A stretch of DNA of 64,000 nucleotides, taken from contig LUCM01011154.1 in assembly GCA_008360955.1 (NCBI GenBank), forward strand, positions 178,717-242,716. The letters run 5' to 3'. This document shows positions 22,216 through 35,241 of the stretch, one piece after another (the stretch's first letter is position 1; each line of letters begins with the position of its first letter). The position numbers and the translations under genes were made by a program. Origin of the DNA: Fasciolopsis buskii (taxonomy: Eukaryota > Platyhelminthes > Trematoda > Plagiorchiida > Fasciolidae). Below the pieces are notes generated by a model. That model saw only the letters and a list, made by a program, of their open reading frames with translations, was not told where the DNA came from and made no database searches.

Positions 22216-25200
22216 TGACAGTAATAAACAGTAAAACAACTGTCGGCAGGAATAGTGAGGTATCAGAGACCCTTAAGCTCAGAAAGCTAGAGCCAGTCCA
22301 TTAGTCTCAGACCTCTATAGCCCGGTTCATGTTGTCCACTTGTCCATATGTTTTGAAGACATGAAAGTTGCATGAATTATCAAGAAAATTCATAAAGTAG
22401 GCGCTTTGATTGTTTTCTTCACAGTAATAGTTTGCTGCCTATTTCGTCTTCCATACATACAGGGTAGTAACCGTTAACCATGTGTGACGCAATGTAGTCT
22501 ATCACATCTAAACAGCAAGCCGAATCCAGAAGAAAGAATTGTTGAGCGAACATTTCAGCTATCAGTATAAAGAGGTAGATCATCAGCGGCTTACGAACTT
22601 CGACTCCACATGACAGAGCACAGGTTCGCGGTTGTTTTCGTGGGACCAATGGCTGCTGTTCACTATGACCTTTCTCGTCGAAGATTGTCTTTTTGAAAAA
22701 AACCCGCACGCATCGTGGACATTATAAGTAGCCGCAGAATTTGTCTACGTGAACAATTTGAATGGTAGGAATAAATCAACGACTTTGAGGACTCAATAAA
22801 CAGTGTCTACAACCAATTGGGAACCACAAAATCATTGTGCATCTGTTTTTTGTTTCGGTCAAGAATCATCGTCAGTGAAAATGTCCACTCCCTAACTGGA
22901 GTCCACAGTGCTTCCGCGGCTTTCAATGATAAGTTGGATATAAACACTGTCTACTGATTTTTTTCACTGACGTATCAAAGATACCACTCAGATTGAGCGA
23001 CGTTTTGCATCAGCTTATTCAAACCGGTTCATTCTCTTTGCTTCACCATGTCACGTTTGCCCACCAGCAGCCACATTTTAACAGATCATTTCACACTTAA
23101 CCAATGAGATGGCGATCGGAAAAATGCTTGGCGGAAATTCGCCATACACCATACCATTCTCCACATTAGTTCGGGATTAAGCCAAGACTATTTTGAAATG
23201 TTATCCAACTGACTTATTGAGATCTCGTTTGATTGAAACCTGATCCATCTGACATGGGCATATTTGAGCCTACTTACTGTAAGGTATACTAGTTATATAG
23301 GCGTCGTTCTACAATCTGCGAGCTGATATACCCTTGAGAGGTCTCGTGAAGCAGAAGCATATCCCTACCCAATTCCGGAATAGTACGGGAAATGATATGG
23401 AAAGATCAGCAAGAACCTTCGAAATATAACAGCTCTGTGGTGGGGGAATGGGTAGCGGGCAGCGGAAATTAATCAAAAATTGATTTCAATATCATCAGAT
23501 TTACACTTCCCCATCCACTTAGTTCTGTAAAGTAGCTAATCCGGGTTGTGTGGACTTGCATGTAATTGCTGTACGACTTATCCACTGACGGTGCATAATC
23601 CCAACGATTGCGACCAGATCTCGTGTAACAATCATCCTTTACGCAGTACTGTAGTGTTGCCAAAAGTGGTGTGAGACTTCATGACATCCACGTTTAAATA
23701 CCTCGAAGGCCACAAATTCGAACTCCTATACGATTTTGGGAATTTAAATGCAATTCAGCGTGGAAATTATGAAAAATTGGTTTGGTCCAGGTCTCAAACA
23801 GCAGATAGCTGAACGCTACTCAAGACTAACAATAGATCAATTCTTTTCCTAACGGTTAGGTGCACATATATCCCTAAGTCCCTGCAAAAATTCTGTACTC
23901 AGTGTGAAGCTAAAAAGCAAAATTACTGTAGAGGGAAAACCAAAAACAGGAAAAAGTATGCGGCGAATAAACTCGGACATTTGGCAGCAAGCAAAAGATA
24001 GCATCCTTTTATTATATAGACATTTGCACAAACGGTTAACAAACTGTTTCATTGCTTTTTTGGTTGTGTTAACACTGTCGCATACTAGCCTTATGGTGAT
24101 ATTAGTCGGTATTGTGTTCAGATTGACCAGTCACTTCTCTTCATGATATGCTTGGGTTTGGATTTGAATCGAGCATGTTAGTATGTGATAAAACGATTCT
24201 CAGCACCGTCGTTGTTCTGCCCTACGAGCCCTCAACCTTGACACCTTTGTTTTGGTAATGCGCGAAAACGTAAGTTCATTTCCCAACATATCTCATCGCA
24301 AACTAATGGGCAGTCTACGGACAATTAGCCCATCCTTCAGCGCAAATAGAGAAACATGCGTGTACAAGATGAGCGGTGATTTGTAAACTGAGAACGAGAT
24401 CCGAGTAGACATTCCGAGAGACAGTTTCAACTATTTTTACACACTTCGGACTACTTTTCATGCGTATGTTAGATGTGATTTAGTTTCAGTGTATTGATAA
24501 AGTTCACTGATTATTTCGTCAAAGACTTTTGTTTAATGCGTTTTAACTGAGCAATCTGACCGCTGTATCAGACTTCATATACCGTTATTTGTCTAACGCT
24601 GATTGTCAGTTCTCTGTTGCTTGTTACAAAACGGTCAGTGATTACGTTTTCGGAGGGACTGACTTTTGACAATGACATTCCGAGGTGTGGTGAATAAAGC
24701 ATAGCTTAGTAAAAGTTACCGTGCAGGAATTCGGAAATCAGCCAGTCAATTACTCGGAGCAACTTGTTGATTTTTCCGTCTATTCGGACAATTTCTTAAC
24801 TTAGTTTGGTAATAGTATATGAGAAACCAGGTTTTTCCTTACTGCCATGTTGCAAGTACGGAATGTTTTTGTCTACTTCGTATTCTATTGCATTTTACCT
24901 TATTGTTTCGCTCTGAAATTGTAAAGTTGCATGTGGGCTATAATAAAATTAAAAAAACGAACCGATTCTAGTTTTCATGGCGCAAAAAGAACCGTAGTAA
25001 AAAACTGCAGAAGATAAAACAATGCAAGTCAAAGAAAATTGGAGCGTAGGTTAGAAGTGACCAAATGTTCGTTCCCCACTTTTAGATTCAGGTAGGATGA
25101 AGAAAAGCTTTCTTAGAAGGCAATTCCAAAGAGCGCGAGGCCGATCGGAGGGACGTTTGGTGAGACCACCATAAGGAAGATGGGAAGAATCTTCGAGGAG

Positions 25201-26299
25201 CTTTGACGCAAATTTCTGACGGACTCTTTGTGTGGGACACATATGGTGTCGGCCACAACAGCGAATCGGATAGAAGAAACTCAAATTAGAAAAATACCAT
25301 GACGTAACAGCTCCAAGTCTTTTTGGTGGTCCAGAAAAGATCGTAGGAGAATGATGGTTAGCTTAGTAAGAACGCAAAAGAACACCAAACTTCACGAGAT
25401 GTCGGATTTGAAAAGACAAAGATCGTATTTTGGCACAAATCAGTAACATGTTAAGACCCATGAAGGTTGGAATATGGGGAGACCCTAAGATACTTGACAG
25501 ACTAGATTCCGGAAAGATAGATAAAAGGATACAACGGTTGTTAAGGAAAGTATAATGGGACATGCCATTGGGTAACGTCCTGAAGATAGTGACAGTTAGA
25601 TTGATGCACCATGGAACTAAATTGTAAACTAAAATTCCTCATGCTTTTCAGAGAGATTTACTCGTGGTATTGTAGAATAAATTTGTAATGCGATACCCCG
25701 ACGTGTTACCTATTAAATTCCGAAGTTACGGGTGAAAACTTCGCCCCAGCCGATAGAATAAAGAAAACTCAAGCCAAAAACCACATGCAAGATATGTATT
25801 ACATATACTGTGGCTCCGAAAAACATTGATGGGACAGTACACACGGAAGAAAATCTTGACATAAAATCCCGAGGTGTATGCTCGGTTCGGAAGCAAAGAC
25901 TCCCAAAAATGAGACACGGGAAGAAAAGTACAGATGCCTTGTCTCATAAAAACAATCAAAACCAAGCAAATGTCGCAATATCATTATCGAGCCTCAAAGT
26001 AGATGGTAGAGAAAATGTAGTCCGAAAAAGTCAATCTCAGAAAGACCGATGCTATTACACTAAACTACATAACTGGGTTTCATTTTTGGATTAAAAATAA
26101 AACAGAGTAGCTAAAAGTTTAACTCCAAAGACAGAAACAAACAACATATCTGCTTTGGTTAGTACATTTACTGATTTCGAGTGGAGTACTGATGTTATTT
26201 TACTGTAGTACCAGTAATGCACTCACCAGATGACCGGGAGGGGGAAGAGACAGACAATGAGTTCAAGAATAATGCTCCGTAATGGATGCTTACGAAATG
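22216..26299. other. Unassigned stretch
   Basis: No supported features over about 4 kb apart from a short block at 22849-22880 shared with 14507-14550. Frames of 60-95 codons exist (for example 22419-22709 minus and 25810-26094 plus) but show no domain I recognise. Confidence 0.4.
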
Positions 26300-26880
26300 G
26301 AAAACTAAGTGATTTGTCCGAATTCTACAGAGTGGTATTTATCGGTGATTGTACCGATTTGCAAGAAAGGTTAGAGAATATAGTATAAAAATCAGAGAGA
26401 AATTAGTTTGGTAAGCATTGGATCAAAACCACTCGCGAGCAGATTTGTCCAACGATTATCTGGTACTTGCAAAAGACTTGGGCGTGAGAATCAGGCCAGT
26501 TTCCAACTTGGCCGATGTTGTATCGATCACATCTTATCTGTATAAAATATGTTAAAACGGACCCAGCTTCCGTAGGCCAAGGATCTCTATCATTTCACCT
26601 GCAAGGGGTGTTCAATTCAGTCGATCTTGCGATTTTGTGGAATTATCTCTCGCTGAAGAGTTTGCCAGCGAAATTCCTTCCATTGTTCTAGCTGGCATAT
26701 GACCAGCCAAAGCCGAATTCGTGCTTATGTCGTTCTTCCACCATAGGAAACGATGTTTATCAATTCCATTCTTTCCTTACAACTTTTTACTTGAGGTGAT
26801 GTTGAAAAGTACAAAAGGGGGACATTGGCGTTAATTTGAGGTGGGTTTTCGATGACCTCATGACGTCACCTGTCACTTGA
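26300..26880 (+). mobile_element. RTE-like LINE reverse transcriptase fragment
   Basis: Across two frames the sequence follows the RTE reverse transcriptase: SVIVPICKKG, ISLVSIGSKPLASRFVQRL (RGISL..VASKVLA in relatives), ENQASFQLGRCCIDHIL (EQAGFRPGRGCIDHI), then after a frame shift VFNSVDLAILWNYLSLKSLP (AFDSVDR..LW..L..KGVP), RIRAYV and SFLTTF. These are RTE landmarks, distinct from CR1. The first catalytic Asp position is altered (FNSVD for FDSVD keeps only the later Asp), and several stops occur, so the copy is dead. The YADD box and C-terminal half were not found downstream. Both ends are approximate. Confidence 0.75.
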
Positions 26881-29040
26881 ATTTTCAAGCAACACTTAAG
26901 TCTTTGTAGAAATCCACTGCATTCCTGGCTTTCAAACGACGCTCTCTTGTGAAATGGATTTGGCGGATCGGTTTATCTTAGTTGCTCCTCTGACAAGGCG
27001 AAAAAGTATGATTTTCAGTTGATTCATGTTGTACCTACTCATTCCTTACCAGTAGCGCAATTCTGATGTCATAATGAAAATACGGGTGATCGAGGGCCCA
27101 TTCCCGTGGGTGGCACATTCCCGTCAGTCATATCCCAGTATTTCCGGGCAATCCTTACTACTACAGATTTGAACGTCATTTTATTACCGCCGGTGATCAT
27201 TCAGCAGCCGATGACTGCCTTTTGTTGACACCGGACTATTTTTAGCAGACCTAACATGGGTTAGGTGCGATGCTCGTTTTCGAACAACGTATACCCCAAA
27301 CATGCATGTCGCATGTCGCATGTGAACTGTGAAACCCAATCATGTGGCGTCATAATCGTGGGGATTTATTCGGTTGATTTTAAGTGTTACGATTTCTCCA
27401 CGAACATCGAAAAGTTCGGTTGTTCCTACCAGTGATTACAGGTGGTCGATAATGAAAACACCGAACATTGGATATGACGTACTATGCCTAGTTTACATCT
27501 AAGGATTCATTCGTAATACCTCCTGTTCACTAACTCAGTTTCGTGTGTCAATCCGCCCGTGTTCGTACATTTGGCTCCATGGTATAATGCATCGGCAGAA
27601 TAACGACACAACTTCTCGTCAAAACTAATGGGTGGTACAAGTGACGCCTTTATGATTATTTCTTAGGTAGCTGATAGAAACTTAATCTTCTCTAAAAAAA
27701 TACTGTTATTCAGGCAGCATAAATGCTAACGTACCTGTGCTGTACGATCTGTCACTAAGTGACTTTGGATGAACAGTTTGATCTTATGCGAATTAAGCGT
27801 ACGAATAAAATACGCAAGTGAAGAAACCTTGCATTGTATTTTTTTGTCAGTATATAATTAACCAAGTGCGTATGTTCAACAAAGTCACTGTTTATCGTGT
27901 CATTTCTAATGCGACGCGATGACGCTTTACGCAATGCCCCAGATACCTTTCCCGCAAACGGGATATTCCCTTTGACGAAATTATATCCGCTGGGAAATCC
28001 TATTGTTGTCCTACTTTTGTATTCCTATACGATATTTCACTTTTGGCTGAACAAGGAATCGATAAGCAGTAGAAAATAGACAAATATCTAGGCCGTTAGA
28101 GCAAAAATCATTAAAGGTCTAAATCAATATGGCGTTATACAAGAAACAGGCTACAACGGAAACAGATGTCTTACCATTTGAAACTAATAATCAAGTAGGA
28201 ATAAGAACAGTATATGTAGTTACAGGAAATGGAGAGAAGAGCTTTTTAGTGGATCGTTTCCTACCGTTTCCTACTGCCATGCTTGAGTCCTTGGGCGAAT
28301 GAGAGAAGTCAAAAGCAATGCGGTGGCCGATCGTTTATTGATAAACGGAACCGATTGAAAAGTAAGATGATGCTGAACTAGCTAGTGAGATCAATAAACC
28401 AGCGGTGTGCCACGTCCCCGAGAGCCAGGAACGGAAGTGGTGTCGAATCACGATGGGTTAGCAGCAAATTCACTTAAACAAGCGTTACGAACAATCAACT
28501 AATGGTTAAACATAGTTTAGTCTAATTGCTTGATGCATGAGCTATCTCCGGTCAAGGTTTCAATGGATCCATGATGTGTTATGGGACGTGATTGACGAGA
28601 GCCACTCGAGTGTGTTAGTCAACCGCTAATGGAGCTGCCTTGAGTGTTTTACGTGTTAAGATCTTGAATTCTTGAAGCATTTGACATGACGAAAGAAAAC
28701 AAATGAAGAACAGTATTGAAAATGGATACCTTTTTACTGCTGGGCATTCTGGTTCACCCAGTTAAGAATGTTCATGTGAAAACTGGGGTAACCGAGGCTC
28801 TGCGTTTAAAATAACATGATTTCAGTGTTTCGAAAAGCAGCCACAGTTTGTATCTCAGCGAGTATGTTGGAGAAGGAAAAACGATCCTAGGTAAGGTTGA
28901 GAAACAAAGCGGACCATGTCTCACTTAAGTAGACCTCGAACTGCGCAACAATGGTTATAGACATTACTTCCTCTGGGGGTGTATTTCATGCGTTAGCTAC
29001 TGTGTATGAGAAAAATGCTGACCTAGTATCTTTCAGGAAT
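26881..29040. other. Unassigned stretch
   Basis: No supported gene. The left part may hold unrecognised remains of the RTE element. The right part (about 28850-29040) would correspond to the 3' region of the minus-strand LINE that follows, but I cannot see its C-terminal tail motif. Confidence 0.4.
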
Positions 29041-30340
29041 CTAGGCCTTCTTTAGCTTCGTGTTACTTCTTCTCAGGGATAGGTTTTCATCTAGGATAAA
29101 CAATAGATTCCGCAGTAGTTTGAACTTAATAATGAGATCGACCATGAGCCGTTTATGACAGTCTGTAGTCTCGTCTGGTAAGTTATTCCCCTTGGTCCTG
29201 GGATCGCAGTTGTAAAACCGATGAGCGTTCTGCAAAATGAGTTTATCCAGAGCGAAAATAGACTTCCAGGATTGTAATGCATATTGCAAATGGGGACATG
29301 TAATTACTCTGTACAAAAGTATGATTACTCCGGTATCCAGGGGGTTCGTCGGAGTTGGTTTAGCTTCAGATTAGCCCTACTGACGGCTGTTGCACGTTGG
29401 GTTGGCAGTTTGCAAGACTATTAGATGATCACCACGAGCCCTATTTTTCTGTTAATCTGTGAATGTCCATTGGGGCTGTAGGAATGATTCGCCCTGTGAC
29501 TGCCCCACATCGCGTGACCAGGTGCTTGCAACTCTCTATGTTCAATGGATAACCGGGCGGATTTGGTGTCTAACCCAGATTACCCCTAGGATTACCTACG
29601 ATCTTTACGTCATTAGAAAACCTAAGCGGACTTGACTTCCGCCTCTAAACCAGTGATGAACACAAAGAAGAGCAGCAGTCCCAGCACCGAACCCTAAGGA
29701 ACCCCACCACAGTCGTTTGACAAAGAGGAACGCACTCCTTCTCTTACGCAGAATCTGTGGCCGTGAAGAAAGTCCGCAATCCATTCCGTGACAAAGGATG
29801 CTACACACAGAGATCCTAGTTTGAATAGCAGCGACTTGTGGTTGACCGAATCGAAGCTTCCTGAAAACTTCGGCTGAGTCTCGCCTCCCCATTCCGGCGA
29901 TCATTTCGTTCAAGAATGACGACAGATTTGTCAGACACGATTTGCCAGTGACAAAATCGTGCTAATTCCGGTTAAATAACGGATTCATGGTTAAGTGCTT
30001 ACCGATTGCATCACGAATGCTTCGTCCCATTACCTTGAGCTTCACTGGGAGTTGGCTAGCTGAACAGTTGTTGTTACTGTCATTTCTCCATTCTGCATTG
30101 TGGGTTGTGACCACGTCTGCCATCACGTAGGCTTCAGGGCCATCTCTCAAAGCCTAGGACAGGTTAACAGTTTGTTAGCTAGAGGGCTACTACATCCGTT
30201 GGTGGTTTCAGAATGGTCGGGTGTACGGTCTGGGCCTTCAGATTTATGGCCATTTAGCTCACTTATTACTGAGCGTAATTCCGGTGTTGTAACTGTTAGA
30301 ACCTACATTTTTGCGCTGTGGGAATCAATGCCACCGAAGA
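29041..30340 (-). mobile_element. CR1-like LINE reverse transcriptase, minus strand
   Basis: Read from 30340 down, with several frame changes: PELRSVISELNGHKSEGPD (the KSPGPDG block), QLPVKLKVMGRSIRDAIGKH (the LTSVxxKxMERIIRDxIxxHL block), FVTGKSCLTNLSSFLNEM (GFRKGRSCLTNLL), GVP then a stop then GSVLGLLLFFVFITGL (GVPQGSVLGPLLFLIYIN), FSNDVKIVG (the FADDxKI catalytic box) and YRVITCPHLQYALQSW (the RPHLEYAxQxW block). The domain order is complete for the palm and the start of the C-terminal region. The FADD box has lost one Asp (SND), and a stop replaces Gln in GVPQG, so the enzyme is dead. The endonuclease was not found upstream. Confidence 0.85.
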
Positions 30341-33300
30341 TGATGCCAAAGTCTTGTACACACAGCGACTTAGGGTAGTTGAAACGGACCTCTGTCTTTT
30401 GTTCTGATGCTACAGCCCGATTCCCTGTCCTGATGAGTACATTGCCCACTGAGACCCTTAGTTTTGTATTGGTTTGGACATAGTTAAATTAGGCTTCCGT
30501 ATACCGTTTAGCGTTCTGGGATAAGTATAACTCGTACTGACCCTGGTACCTCCCCTGATTTATGATAACAACTTCACGGGCTCTTATATACTTCGGGTGT
30601 CTTCGATGTTCCTGGCTCGCGCGGTATTTCTGCCACCCCTGTTTTCTTCTGCTGTGCTGTTCTGACCACCCCTAATCCGCTCGACTTATTCATTCTATCA
30701 GAACAAACTCAGCTGCAAGTGATCTGGAATGGGAGTCCAAATGCAAAGAGTTATTTTGAACATCATCTCCGTCTATTCGATAATCACACACGAGGACGAG
30801 AAACAACTCACAATGAGTGATCTATCGCTCCCACCCACATACTGTTTGTCACTTAATCTCCCTGTCATCCTCTCTGAACGTTGCCATTTTGTTCATGGCA
30901 TGGGTCTTAATGCAACTGCCTGTTTGCGTCCGAAAACTCTTACCTTTGGTCTTAGTTGTGTTGTTATTGCATCGGCTGCACATTCATGGTTTGAATTATT
31001 TGTACACCTTGATGATTGCTAATTCAGTGTCCCGGAAATGTAGGGTTTATCTTGTGTTGATGTAGGATTTCACATCAGTTTGGCTTTACGTTGCTCGAAT
31101 GATCGGTATAGAAACATAATACCAACAGCTGTTTCCCCCGGGGGCTGGGTCTTTTCGAGTATTTTGCTTCTTGATTTAAGCCAAGCGCCTTCTGGTGGAG
31201 GTCATTTGAAGGCAGTTTACACAAAAATGTTCACCCACTCCTCAAATCCGGCAAATTTAGCGGCTTGGGGAAATACCACGCAAGAAAAGCGGCGTGGCAC
31301 TGGTGTCGGAAGAGCGACCCAGCTTAAGTTTGTGAGCTCCTGGGTTGCCGAGCCGGCAGTTACCAATTCTGACGGACTAATCGGAATGGTGAACGTTACA
31401 ACTACGGAGTGGGTCAGCTGCATGAAGTTCCAAGAGGCTGAGGATGTAGCTGATTCCCGGAAAGCCTTGAAAGATTGATAACCGGCATAAACCCAAGGGG
31501 CGAAAAAAATTAAGATACGCTTATTCGTGCAAACGATCACATGGAGCTTTCATCTGATTCATCAACCAAATCAGAACAAATAATCCAGCTGATTATATTA
31601 ACAGTGAAATCAGAAAATGTCATTTTAAACGTAGAGCCTCGGTTGCCCCAGTTTTCACCAGAATTCACGGCAGCAAAAAGTATCCAGTTCCAACAATGTT
31701 CTTCAATAATGAAAATAATTAAAGATGGGGGAAGTGAATATTTGAGTGTGATGGTCCATTAGGGGTGCCAAACCAGTTTCAGCTAAGGCGTTAGATGTGG
31801 TTGACGGGTAGAAGAGACAAAATCGTACATGGGCACTCCTATACTCATAGTGGGAGGAGTAAAGTTTCGTAGAACCAATGCTACACTACCAAGCAGAAGG
31901 AACCATTTGAGGTGCCGCTGACGTGGGAATGCATGTATACAGGTCAAATGTAATAATGGCAGACGTCAGCCTGAAACTGGTGGTAAGAGAAACGAGAGGG
32001 GCTGCCTGCGCATATGATTCGGAAAGAAGTGCAGAAAACCACAGTAAAGCAATCGGAACCTCATGGTAACAGAGGAGATAAGAGGTCTGGAGTGTCGAAG
32101 ATGGACAGAATGGTTCCAAAGAGGGGTGGGGAAGAGAAAATTCGAGATGCAGACTCAGTTTCTTTCGAAGGGAGTCGTTTAGATTTAAAAACGTCCTAGC
32201 AATCCTCGGAGAGGAAGAAGAATAGGAGGAACCACCCGACCATCCAGTGGAGTAGATTTTGGGCTTGTTTCGCCCTCCTGGTTCCTTGGCGCTCTTATGT
32301 GGCGCCAGAACCACATGGAATTCTGAAGCGGCATTGTAACCTGCACTGCGATGACTGCACTCAATGGGTTTGCCTGAAAGACCTGGAAAGGACAAACCCA
32401 GAAAAATCTAGCATGAACCAAAGCCCGGCATGCTTATGGACCAGCGTCAGCACATACACAACGAGATAAATAAGGCCGTCCACAGGAAACACTCTATACT
32501 ATCCAGTCCGGACGGTCAGCCTGCTAAGGTCCACCCGCAATAACTGGTTGTGCCTCAAGATCCGCCAAGCAACATCGGGCTGCGTTCGCTGATAAATTTG
32601 TCTAAAAGACCAGTAGTTGTCAAGGCAATAAGAAGTTGAAAAATGCGGAATGCCACTTCAACTAACCCGTTATGAATGGAGGTGGGTTGTGAAAATTTTG
32701 AAATGAAATTTTGACATGGCAAAGTCTTGAAATATAGCAGCTGTCCTATGAAAAATACTTAAACTTGAATAAATCCAAAATTTAGACCTAATATTAGGAA
32801 TTGTAATTATGCTTATTTCTTTGCCGACGACTGATATAATAACAATGAAATAATATAGTAAATCTAATTGTGACCAAAGAATTGCATAATTAGCACAAAG
32901 ACAGAAGATCCTAAAATTTCTTCGTTCACATAGGCCCAAATGCCTGACGGTGATTATTTTATAGGGCTACTGGGAAATTGAATCATCGGTTTGTGTTAGG
33001 AGAATCATTATTTTTTCGATTTCAGTTTACTAATAACCACATATGTAGGTTTTTCGATTTGTATATATCTATCAATCTGTCATCCACGACATCTAAGCAT
33101 GTTAAAATGCGGAATTCTGTGACCTTCCAAGAAAGGTACCCCGGCCGGCACAGTTTGTGTAGACAATGCTCCAAAATGCTAGGTCAGCAGTTCCTTCTTG
33201 ATTACCTTGCAGTTTATTTAAAGTTGATTGGCTCAAACTGCCAACTAAAATTGCATCCGTCCACTGATCTGTGCTTTGACCAGTGAGCTTTTGGCGAGGT

Positions 33301-35081
33301 TTTGGTACAGGCGCCATTTACCAAAATACCTTTAGAAGATGTTCGAAGTACGCCCCCAAACTGCCTTATATCTCACTCCGATATCACAATTGGTAAAGAA
33401 AGCCAGTCAACAGAAAAGAGAAGACCTGAGCCAACATTTGGACGAGAGAATTTTATGGCATATATCGTGACGCCAACGTAGCACCGACATGACAATAGAC
33501 GAGATTGCAAACCATAGCAGAGAGGTGCTTAGTGGCCGAAGCGACTTGAATGCGAGAACTCTCGAAAAGTACATCAAGAGCGGGAACATATAGACCTCGT
33601 GTGCGATAAAAGGAACGCAATCGAACAAATGTCACAAAATAGATGCCAAGCGTCAGAGCGGATCTTGGAGAAAATAATGTTTAAATATATTTGATTTCCT
33701 CCGAATGATTGATGGCAATGCAGACCATTGAAATTAGTCACCTTTGTCACTACCGGTTTTACTGCAATGTTTCGTTAGAGGACTAATGAAAGTATTCGTA
33801 TTGTCGTAGACACGGTGAGAGCTTTGAGGTAAGGTTGTGTTCGTGTGTCTGGGGTGCACTGCAGAATTGTCCGGTGAATTACCATGATAAAAATAAACTA
33901 GGGGACTACGGGGAAGAGAACTACTAATTCAAACTGAGTTTTTTTAAGTACTGAAATTATAAACGTTACTATAGTATACACTGCGTAATAATAGTTCGTG
34001 AGCAAATGGCTTTATTCGTAGGAACTCCCAGAGCCTTATTTGGAGTGAATGGAAAGCCAAGGAATTTCCATTCATGGATTCACTTAGCCGACTACGTTGC
34101 TCATCACCGTCGGTTGGATAATTTCAATACCTTCAACTTTGAACCGTTACATTTTAAGGTGCATTGAATGATCAAAGCTCCAACGGGTGTATAATCACAG
34201 ATATTTCGAAGGTATGCGGAAGCTCGATTTTCACAGCTCGGACATGGAAAACAATAAAGAACTTGAGAAATTTCGGTGAAAAAACGACCATTTCATTCTT
34301 AAATGCAACCATTACAACCAAAACACCAAATAACGTTGTCTTGATTCGGGGACTACTGACCTACATCAAAAACGCAGAAAAACACAAGAACCTGCTTCGT
34401 GGTATCCTTTTCTCAATTCCTAAGTTTGGATAGTTGTTTTAACTCACCTACTGTTTCAAGTACCGAAAAATTCAGTTATAAATTATCCATTAGATGTCCA
34501 ATGCAAATGTTTGACCGTCACTGAGGACGGTGATTATTGCATCTTGCCAACTGTGTGCACAGAAAATTGAGACTCAGTCACACTAGTGCTTGCAAGTTTC
34601 GGTATTAACCTAGATGCATAATTATCAATCAGAATTTGATATATTTGTTGGCCAAAATTTTCTGGATCAGTTTTGGTTCACTTTCCATTTCACTTTAATC
34701 CTGGACTACCTATGTTTACTGTCGTCTTACTGTGGGATGATGACACTGACGATGTCTGCGTGATAAGCCGGGATTGGATTTCATTGGATGAGTCACAAGC
34801 ATCCATTCCGAACATCTTAAGTTACAGATTTCACCGCATGATAAGAAATTATGCATCCGTTCCCGAAAGAAACAGCATTACGACCGATACCTGTGATAAT
34901 TCACAGCGTTTGGTTATTGATCAAGGACATTTTGACTGAGTAGCGATGTACGAGGAAGCATGCATAAGCAACCCGAGGACAACCAGTTCTTGTCCAGTGA
35001 TTGGACACTTGTCATGGGCTCTCCTCGAAAACAGTCCGGCTTAGGTGGTTTCCAATCAAATAAGTCCATTATCACAGAAAG
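30341..35081. other. Unassigned stretch, possible LINE 5' remains at left
   Basis: No gene can be supported. The 30.3-31.5 kb part lies upstream of the minus-strand LINE and could be its eroded ORF1/endonuclease, but I found no motif. The longest open frame (169 codons, minus, 31886-32395) is Ser/Pro/Leu-rich, lacks a recognisable domain and overlaps a purine-rich strand, so I treat it as chance. Confidence 0.4.
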
Positions 35082-35241
35082 AATCCTAGAATTGTAAATA
35101 TCCGGACCAAACGACGTAAGGAGTGTATCGAAAAATCGATGCGCCATGTATTGGTTTTTTTATTGTGAATGATATAATATTAATAACACAGCTGTGTTAT
35201 TAATATTATATCATTCACAATAAAAAAAATCCTAGAATTGT
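35082..35241. mobile_element. Palindromic insertion flanked by 14 bp direct repeats
   Basis: The 14-mer AATCCTAGAATTGT occurs at 35082-35095 and again at 35228-35241, like a target-site duplication around a 132 base insert. The right 73 bases of the insert lie in a perfect palindrome (35155-35228) with two 37 base arms and no spacer, centred on CAGCTG. The right arm ends in a run of A. The left 60 bases, together with the left arm, match 41045-41133 in reverse complement. The structure resembles a retrotransposed or fold-back insertion. No coding capacity. Element class unknown. Confidence 0.7.
35155..35228. repeat. Perfect 74 bp palindrome (37 bp arms, no loop)
   Basis: Base-by-base comparison of 35155-35191 with the reverse complement of 35192-35228 shows no mismatch. 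The first outside pair (G at 35154, A at 35229) does not match. AT-rich arms this long with no spacer would readily extrude as a cruciform and are usually unstable, so the structure is either young or an artefact. Confidence 0.95.
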
